Assembly (NCBI GenBank): GCA_008933995.1
Contig: WARS01000050.1
Span: forward strand, 5,272,574-5,336,573
Source: Datnioides undecimradiatus
Lineage: Eukaryota > Chordata > Actinopteri > Lobotiformes > Datnioididae
Direction of reading: 5' to 3'
Length of the DNA: 64,000 nucleotides
Shown here: piece by piece, positions 55,412 to 64,000 of the stretch
How the letters are laid out: every line of letters starts with the position of its first letter
Position numbering within the stretch: position 1 is the first letter of the stretch
Notes under the pieces: model-generated
What the model saw: the letters and a program-made list of their open reading frames with translations, nothing else
Databases searched by the model: none
Told to the model about the DNA's origin: nothing
Translations under genes and position numbers: made by a program

Positions 55412-58400
55412 CAACGAACAGTGAAATCCAGACAAAAGGGCCAGCGAACACAGCAGTGGAATAAAGGCCTTCTCTATCTGTTTAGCATCCCATACTTTAG
55501 TTCCTGCATTAGGAAGAATCTTTGAATGGGCGAACAATAGAATGGCTTTGTCAGCGACCCTCAGACTAATTAAAAGAAAACAAATACACGGAGCTACTGG
55601 GAATAAAATACTGTGGGTGGACAGCAGGAGGGACGATGCAGAAGAGGAGGCACTGAAAATAAAGGTTGTGGTTGAGTTTTGGCAGCTCTTGGTGCCTGGA
55701 TGACTCATTCCCTATGTACTCTGGAAGCTACTCATCTCTTGCCTGTTTCGTCCTCTCCTTCCTCCCACCATGAAGCCTTCTTTCTCCCACATTTGCTATT
55801 CTTCCATCATGGAAATCTCAAAGCTGTTATCTGTCTTCACAAGCTCAGTGAGGAGGTACTTGATCTGAAGTGAAATGAAATGAAGTCCTGCACTTTATAG
55901 AGGCATAGTGGGAGAGAGATATTGTGTAATATGGCCATACATTGAGTGAGCAATGCCACAAGGGACAAACAAATTTAAATGAGATGAAAGAAGGGGAGCA
56001 ACTGGGACACCAGATGTCCATCTGGGGTTCATCCACTATCCTTTTCCAGCTTGTCTGAGTGGCTCATTACCACATGCAGGAAACGGCCAAACATGTGGCG
56101 ACACAATCAGCATCGGAAAATCACTTTCACTTTACAAGTTTGGAGAATCTGCCTCTTCAGCTCGAAGCTGGAGCTGAAGTAAGCATAATTACAAAAACGG
56201 GGAGGAGGCAAGAAAGAAGAAATTAGAAAATCACCGAGAAAGATTAAAGGAATCAATTGAAAAACCTTTAGAGGTAGTTAGCATCGCGCTGACATGAAAA
56301 CTGAAGTGATTGATAATTAGAACTCTTTGCGAGAGGCCATCACAAGAAGAGTTCAGTTTTAGTTTTGCATCAAAGCCAGTCAGAGTAATACACAACTCTT
56401 GACTGAGTATGTTGGGGAATTCTGAGGCAGCGTTGCTTTGCTACCTTGTCAGTGCAGAGTAACATTAAGATCTGTTACTTCTTGATATCCTGGCTCATAA
56501 GTAGAAAGCTTTCTCTTCACGCACCTTGGCTTTGACACCTCAATGTATTCTGTCTACTGGCTCATTTCCATCACGGCACCCAGCCAATAAGCTGGATTTG
56601 CAAAAGAGGGACACTGAGTTGTTATTTCATATGGGGCAAAATCATGGGTCAGACATTCAGTTGGATGGTGTTTGCAGTGTTGCAAATCAACCTCAATCGC
56701 AAACTCACAGCCGAAACATACATGCCCGGCGACTAGACACAAAATCGTGATGATGGGGCCGCACAACACGAACTGGAAAAGAAGCTGAGACGGATGTTCA
56801 GCCTCAAATCAGATCAGCTGCCCTCATCCGGTTTAAAAGCAGCAGATAGTTTCCTAATGGGCTAAAAGAAACCCCCACTTCTCTGAGGAGAAAATAGATT
56901 TCATCCTCAGAAAGCAGAATTTCAAGGCACAAATATACACCTTAAATATGCCTGCAGGAAGAGATAATGTGCCTTTTATTTTAAGTTGGATTTACATTCC
57001 TGGAGACACTGCGGTTCCTGACCATGGGTAATGATGCGCACTTTGAGGAAAAGAAAAGTCTGAAGACTGACAACAGCTACATTACCTTTTAGTGCAATAA
57101 AATGTTTTCCATTTTAACTGTTTGTTATGCATGACCTGTGTTCAGAAATACACCGTGCATCCCTCAAATTAGATACTCCAGAAGGAACACACACATCCTG
57201 TCTCTGTATGATAGCTTCAGGGATATAATCAACTAAAAGGGAAAGGACTTTACATCCTACAGACTATTGTGGATAACAATATTAAGAATAAGCCATCCAA
57301 TCAGACTCTGCCTTATCCAGTTTTAAAATGTCTTAATAATAACATTTTATCGTCAAATCAAATCACATTTTAACATACGTGAAAGTGTTTTTATTCTTTT
57401 GGAGAGGTGACCTTGTGGCTTCTCACAGTGAAAGCCTCATAAATAGCTCTATATGCGCTTGCTTTTGTGATTAGAATAGGTCTGAGTAGGTGGTAATTTG
57501 AGCACAGTTTCTTGCCAAAAAGCATTCAAAAACTGCACTGCACCTCCTGATCTGCATTATCGCAACCTCAGTCGCTCTACTTCGCCCACCCCAGTGGGAG
57601 GGAGAGCATTTGGACCCTGGAACAGGTGCAGCCACACACACACAAAAAAAAAGGACTTGACAAGAATGGCACTGTGTCCGCGTCGGTTGACAACCAAGTA
57701 CTGCACAAAACCGGGTTTTAGTCTTATTTATATGTGTTCATAGTGCCTCTTCAGAGTCCATCTGAAGAGATGCCAGAAAAAGCAAAGCGGTGGGAACTGA
57801 GTAAGGAATCACTGATCACTAACAATAGTAAAAGATAAAGAGACCATTGCAGGAGACATGAGCTAAAATAGTAGCTCAATATAAGAGTGGGTGATTTAGA
57901 GTAAGACTGAAGTGTGTGGATAGTAGCCATTGAATCCAGAAATGATGTACAAGTATAGACATGGTAAATGGTTTTTTCCAAGCACTCCGGTGTGGTAAAA
58001 ATGTCTCCCTATCATGAATCCTCCGCTAGTCCATTTTCTCTCGCTCGTTCCGTGCTGATTCAGTCAGACTGTGTAAGAATATGTGTCTGGGCTTCAGGAA
58101 AACGGGGTGAAATAACAGAATAACCTTTTGAATTCCCCACAAATAGCGCTTCAGAATAAACGTAGATGGATGTTAATGGTCGTTATTACTTTGTGTATTT
58201 TCCCCACTTGCAGTTAATTAGCTTGCTTTATGCTTTATGTCGACCTTTATGTACTGTACTACCCTTTAATACGTGGGAGCCTTGGGGCTTATTGTTTTAA
58301 AGGGGGAATTCTGACTATGCACTGTTCCGTGCCTTCATTATAAAAAGTGCATGGGAGCAGATTGCATAACAACATGGGTTTATGCCATTTCGTTTTATGA

Positions 58401-58582
58401 ATGCCAGTAAGTTGCTGTTACTAATGGGTTCCTGTTAAATCATGCATGCGTTTAATGACCACCTGAACCTCAGAAAGAATAAAAATAATTAATATATTTG
58501 GCATTTCCTGAAACCAGCAGCAGTCGGTTGAAATAAGTAAATGTACAAGTGGTACATCATCCACTAAAGAAGCATCAGATGT

Positions 58583-58602
58583 AAAAAAAAAAAAAAAAAA
58601 AA
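58583..58602. repeat. A20 tract
   Basis: Homopolymer A run with no recognisable retroelement body upstream. Confidence 0.9.
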
Positions 58603-58884
58603 GTCCAAATGAAGTTAGTTTTTCAGGAGCTTCATTGTTTTTATTTGATTATCAGACACACGCAGGTAGACATAAATACAAACAGATGCATGCAAAAACC
58701 CACGGACGCTTCTCTCCTAACATAACAATGTAGGTATTTTAGGATGCCCTGGTATCAAGGGAATACAATGTGCCGGCTGTGTTTGGGGGATTTGACAGCG
58801 TTGCCAGTTTCAGTATCATTAGCATGATTTCACCTGTCTCCAGGCACCGCATCCTCTCCGACTCCCCTCTAAAAAACCTAATGG

Positions 58885-58886
<2 letters not shown>

Positions 58887-58916
<30 letters not shown>
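58887..58916. repeat. (CA)15 microsatellite
   Basis: Uninterrupted CA run followed by an A-rich end. Confidence 0.97.
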
Positions 58917-58920
<4 letters not shown>

Positions 58921-59123
58921 CAAGGGGGTTGAAAGAGTTAGAGGACACTTGGGGGAGAGAGGAGTTGCCCGACGAAGCATAGATGTCCATCTAAAACTGA
59001 CAGATGATTGGATCCTTTCTTGTAAATGTGATTGCAGCTCGTGAAAAACGTGCAGATATAGGGTAAGATCTTTTTAAATCTTTCAATAGCAAAAAAAATA
59101 TTTCTTAAGATGTTTACCTTTGT

Positions 59124-59643
59124 TTTAAGGGAATAGTTTGACATTTTTGGTAATACAGCAATCCATGACCTTGCCAAGAGTTAGGTTAAGAGATCGATAC
59201 CACGCTCTTCAATAAATCTGAAGTTACAGCAGCTGCCAGTTAGCTTAACCTAGTATAAAGAATGGAAACGGGAGGAAACAGCTGGCCCGGCTGCCTACTG
59301 CCAACTCTAAATTTTACAAATTGACACGTAATATCTTGTTTGCATGTCTAACTCTGACAAATTGTAACTGCTCTGATTACTGGCATCTTGTCGTCATCAT
59401 GAGAATGCCAGGCAGACGTCAGCAGGATCACAACTTGTTGGTTTTTTTCTTTACGCTTTTGTAAGGATTAAAAAACAAGATATAATATGATAATGAGCTG
59501 ATGAGCTTTAGAGGAGCTGGTGGCCAGATTTCATCAGCTTTGGACCGAACCTGGCCAATTGATTCCAGTCTTTGCATTAAGTTAAGCTGACTGCCTGCTG
59601 GCTGTAGCTTCATTTATCCAAAACGTTTGAACTACTCCTATTG
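59124..59643. mobile_element. Foldback (long terminal inverted repeat) MITE common in teleosts
   Basis: About 520 bp with long imperfect inverted arms. The left arm runs from TTTAAGGGAATAGTTTGACA; the right arm ends TTTGAACTACTCCTATTGATAA. The clearest arm pair is 59221-59249 (AAGTTACAGCAGCTG... TTAGCTTAAC) against 59581-59610 (GTTAAGCTGA...CTGTAGCTT). The AATATCTTGTTTGCATGTCT block near 59330 also pairs with CAAGATATAATATGAT near 59475. The left arm has an extra block with GATCGATACCACGC that is absent from the right arm. The core words GTTAGCTTAACCTAGTATAA and AATGGAAAC identify a family I recall from many percomorph genomes. It is non-coding and probably spread by an autonomous transposase in trans. 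The superfamily is not assigned. Confidence 0.85.
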
Positions 59644-60470
59644 ATAAATAATCACATACCATTGATGAGATAACATTTATCACTTTGGGAATAGTCTAGT
59701 GTCATTAAAAGTGTTCCCTTGCCTGAAACAGTATAGTTGTATGTTTTTAAAAGGTTTCTAAATGGCAGAGGAGTTCAATGTCAGGTTGGGGCTATGCAGG
59801 CAGCAACTGTTGGGAAGATAAATTCATTCATGGTTCAAGTGTATTATCCATTTTGGTTTCTTTGGAGGAAGCAATTCCTCCGAAGCTCCCGTTTTCAGTG
59901 CTCGTATTGCAGTCACCTGCGGTTCTCTGGATCATTGTGCGCTTTGATATTTCACAAAACCGGTTTGCTAAACACTCATAGAGCACTGCTTGCAAGGTGT
60001 GAGAGCTGCTGCCGGAATCATTCAGTGATAAGTGTCAGAGGTTCTCATGCGCTCTGTACGTACTCTGTGTGATTTCTGTTACGTCCTGAACTTTTGTATT
60101 CACCAACTGCCTCTCTACCTAGCTCTTCGCCGTCACCCTCCGATGGTCACCGTTGTCTTTCTCACCTCTCTCTCTCTCTCCTTGTATATTACCTCAAGCC
60201 TCCCGTAGAGGAGAAGGATGATGTCCCCGTAATCGGCCCTAGGATATTATTGGCATTTGTTTATTGTTGTGTTTGATAGATCTACAGGGAAAGCTCAATT
60301 ATCACCGTCGCTTTTAAGAGTGACCTTGGAAACTCATTTGTTTTTCTCCCGTTAACCACAGATCCAATACCGCCGGCGGACGATTACACCTATCGAGACG
60401 TGCATGCGTGTTGTTTTGAGATGTGCAATGTGATGGATGGTGGTTTCCTTTTTTGTGTTTGTGTATTAGG

Positions 60471-60500
60471 GTGTGTGTGTGTGTGTGTGTATGTGTGTGT
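60471..60500. repeat. (GT)n microsatellite with one AT interruption
   Basis: (GT)10, then AT, then (GT)4. Confidence 0.95.
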
Positions 60501-63500
60501 GGGTTACACAACCCTCCTGGATGATGATGGTGAAGTGTCACGTCAGCAGAGTTTGACAGGATTTTAACAAGAGAAGTGGAGAGAAGCCAGTCGTTTGAAG
60601 ATGTGTGTATCTGTCTTTTGCTTCATCTTAGTCAAACAAGTAATTTGTGCCTGTGTGGGTCATTTTGTTGAAGGCAAACATTCAATAATCTAAGCCATTA
60701 GGCTCTGTATGGTTTCCTCATCAGCATTGTTGCTCAGTTCATTCGATAGCACTTCATTCCTATTTCTTTGCTCTCTGTGACTTTGCCTACATCCACCTTG
60801 ACTTTTTAAACAAGAGTAATAAATCACACTGACGCCGGGATCAATTGCAGAACAAGTGGCACTAAATTCTTTACTTCCATGAATTGAGTTGCTTGAGTTT
60901 ATGATTCTGCCCCATTTCTCCTGCTCACCTCATGCATTTTTGGCTAGTCTCAAAATATCTCAAGAAGTTCCTGTCGCATTTTGAAGCAGAGGAGAGGTCG
61001 CGGCGCAAGAACAACCTTTCATACAGATTCACGCTGAACTGGCTTTGGCAGATGAATTACCAGGGTCCTTATAAAATTTTGGGTAACTCTTATAGGAGTT
61101 ATTAAATGTTAACAGCATACGGCCTCAGATTGTAATAGAAACACGTCAGAGCAAAATGAAAGCCAAGTATCGTTCAAGGCATCACTTTGAGTTGTGGGTT
61201 TAATGTTTAGCCTCTGAAGTGCAAGAGAAAGCAGCAACTCCGACCGTGAAGGAACAACTCTCCCTTAATCGAACCAAACCAGGATTTGGTATTACATTGA
61301 TCACAGTTAACCTTTATTGAGTATATTCCAACTTTCATATGTTGGTGTTGGTTGATTTTGCAGTTTAAACCAACCGTAGAAATATAAACCCCATCCATGA
61401 CTGGATTAAGCTGTAAACCAGTCCTTCACCTGACCTTCTTCTCACTCTGCTCTCACAGTGAATATGACAGGCTTTAGCTGCGACCTGAACTATGCTGACA
61501 CATGTGTCACATGTGATGATGTGAATATCATGTCCTTGTAAGGAAATGTTCGCACTCATTCAGCTCGGGACTTGTGCTGGTGTGGCTACTACACATTTCT
61601 CTTTGGTGAATGAAATGAAACAGCATGGCAGAGTAGCCAATAAGGTTAGTTTTAATTTGCATGAGTATTAAAATTGAAAGAGGACATCTTCAATCAAAGA
61701 CCTGCCAGCCTTATATTTTACCGTCTTTGAAAAGGAAATCTGAGTTCAGATTGAGATGGAAAAGTGTTTTTGACAATTTGCTGAAGATCAAGGTCACGTG
61801 GCTGTTTTACCCATACACTTATCCCCAAGTTTGAGGTGTTTTGCTGTATGTAGACTGTACTACTGTATTTAAAATGATCCAAAAACATAAACACAAAGCT
61901 TCTCTAGCAAGAAGCTTCAAAATAGGCCTGAAGAAATTTTTAAAAAATGAAAAAGAATAAGGGAAAGGGATCCGAGATGAAGCTTGGTGCGTTGTTCTTC
62001 CCAAAAGGAAATTTCTTTCAATCAGTGTCCATATTATATGTTCTGTGAGGGCAGAAAATGAGTTGTGGGAAGAAGAAGAAAGGAATCCCTCAGAAGATTT
62101 AACAAGGCTTCCTGATGGGGCCAGAGGTCTGCCTATGAATAAAACATAAGGGCTGAAAGAGGAAGAAGAGCAGACATTTTGGCTCTGCTGGACCAGGGCG
62201 TGTAAGGGAAAAGTAGGCACGCTGACTCTGATGGGTCTGCAGTTTTACTGGCTTGGTGCTTCAGAGCTTCAGTCCGGTGCAGCACAGACCCTGGAGACAT
62301 AACTGCCCCAGGGGCCCCTCTTAATACCTTGCCCTTAACTTATAGTGTAAGGTTGATGGTTTTCACTGCCTGGGTGGTTGTTGTTTGAAGAAACGAACAA
62401 ACAGCATCGAGTGCTGCGTGTTGTTTGGAGCAGGGGGCTCTGGTGGTTCATTTAAACCTCTAGTGTGTGTCTGCTCTCAGTTACATCTGAAGGTCACAGC
62501 CACAGCTCCACTGCTGGCACTTTAATACTGCCATTCTGGACTTAAGGGTCTTCCACACTGATTAGTTTTACCTCTGAAGGACCTGGTCTGTATGTGTGTA
62601 TATATATATATTTCTGTGTGTTATGGAGACAGAGGGAGAGATAGAGAAAGAATTTATGAATATGTGTTTACTGTGAATGTTTGCCTGTGATGGTGGGTGT
62701 GTGTGTGTTTGTGTGCCTGCATGTACATCTGGATGAGCTGGCCTGTGCTATAATTCACATGGACTCATTAAAATGCTGGAAGTTTTGGCTTTAAAGTCAC
62801 TGTGACCCCCGGTCTGCTGTAAAGACCACGAGCTGCATACTGAGCAGAGCTCTGATTGATCTGCCTAAGTAGCCACAATTAACGGGGACGTTCTACGTTC
62901 CGAATCGTCCGTCCACCCACCACACGCACGCAAACACCCACACACGGAACGCATGCGGTCATCAGATGCCGTATCTCACCGAATGATTGCGCCGAGCGGT
63001 GATTCAGAGTGTTTGATCCTAATGTGGAGCTAGTCGCCTTTGACACCCAAACTCCGCCCATCACTGATTATGCATAGAGCGGTATGACACCTTGCCCCTT
63101 GAACGGAAAACAGATGACATGAAACGATGAATATAAAGCAGCAGCAAAAAGACCCAATGTGCCGGGAGAGGTTGCTGAATTGCCTGATGACGACGACCTT
63201 TGTTCAAAATCCTGAAAGGCATTAACAATTTAACGAATCACATCACATCATTGTGGAAAGCGTCTCTGTGCAAAGTGTTACGTAAATGGATTTGACTGGT
63301 CTTGTGCATTCTTAAGACCCTCAATCATAATATGACAGTGAAAAGACAAATCTAAGCAACAAGGATTTGCAAATCTGTATCCAGACACCCAGAAATCGGA
63401 TGTTGCCTGTGAAGTTGTGTAACCGTGAAACCGTTTCTTTTCTTTCATCACGCAAGATAAATGGAAGTGAAAGACCTAGCTGTTTTTCAGAAAAAGCTCT

Positions 63501-63721
63501 GTGTGTGGATGTGCGGTTCACAGCTCAGTCCCCTCAGTCAAGAACACCACTGGCTGCCTCCATCACCTTGCCTTGCCCACAATACATTTCTTGGACAATC
63601 ATCAAAAGTCTGCCTGAGACTGGAGGAGCTGTGGGGCCCTGGAAATGGAAACTGATTTAGCACTGCACTCTCAAGACAATTCCGCATAAAATCTAATATG
63701 GTCAGCCAGACAGAGAGCAAA

Positions 63722-63743
63722 AGAGAGAGAGAGAGAGAGAGAG
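63722..63743. repeat. (AG)n microsatellite
   Basis: AG run of about eleven units followed by GCGAGAAG. Confidence 0.95.
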
Positions 63744-63874
63744 CGAGAAGGGTGAGGTGAACAGGAATTATAGAAGTAGCCACAACACCCTTCAGGAGAC
63801 CTCCATCAGCCAGCTCAGGACTTTTTCTGTTGCTCCCCATGGTCACTTTCACCCCAAACTTTCATGTTTTCAGC

Positions 63875-63892
63875 AAAAAAAAAAAAAAAAAA
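63875..63892. repeat. A18 tract
   Basis: Homopolymer A run near the end of the window. Confidence 0.9.
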
Positions 63893-64000
63893 GGACAGTG
63901 AGACGAGTAAAGGCAGAGGTGACTTTGGGTCAAAATGATATTTATGCTGGTCTGTTCATCCCTCATCCCATCCTTATTAATCGCATAATCCTAAATACCA

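Noticed and set aside
55208-55708. 166-codon minus-strand ORF
   Set aside because: Ser/Leu/Phe-rich with a poly-Phe run encoded by the A16 tract; driven by a purine-rich plus strand.

Overview
The window looks like nuclear DNA of a ray-finned fish, most likely a percomorph teleost (inference). It is a low-density, intron-dominated vertebrate locus with many CA/TG and GA microsatellites and several degraded short transposons. At least one of these, a foldback element with the GTTAGCTTAGC / ATAAAGACTGGAAAC type of core, I know as a repeat common in teleosts. No prokaryotic features, rRNA, tRNA or CRISPR arrays were seen.

Only one gene can be supported. Three plus-strand exons belong to a CSMD (CUB and Sushi multiple domains) gene and together cover the start of its ectodomain. 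They are 802-914 (second half of CUB 1), 28147-28341 (all of Sushi 1) and 32451-32658 (first half of CUB 2). All three have AG/GT splice sites, and the codon phases join without a break: g|ct gives Ala between exons 1 and 2, g|cg gives Ala between exons 2 and 3, and exon 3 ends with the first two bases of a conserved Trp codon. The peptides look closest to CSMD2 among the three vertebrate paralogues, but that choice rests on recalled family sequence and needs an alignment. The exon for the first half of CUB 1 lies upstream of the window. The exon for the second half of CUB 2 was not found and probably lies downstream.

Layout: 1-801 end of an upstream intron; 802-914 exon; 915-28146 a 27.2 kb intron; 28147-28341 exon; 28342-32450 a 4.1 kb intron; 32451-32658 exon; 32659-64000 the first 31 kb or more of a long intron. 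The introns hold microsatellites, two copies of a palindromic element of about 150 bp (9174-9324, 25214-25375), two opposite-facing copies of an element whose end reads ATATTGCCCAGCCCC (44957-45135, 53741-53969), a roughly 520 bp foldback element (59124-59643), a LINE-type 3' end (8136-8215) and a perfect 17 bp hairpin (20501-20537).

The many short ORFs in the introns look like chance openings in simple or pyrimidine-rich sequence. I did not find a convincing new biological system. The most useful leads are the hairpin, the palindromic element family, and the CSMD gene structure itself.
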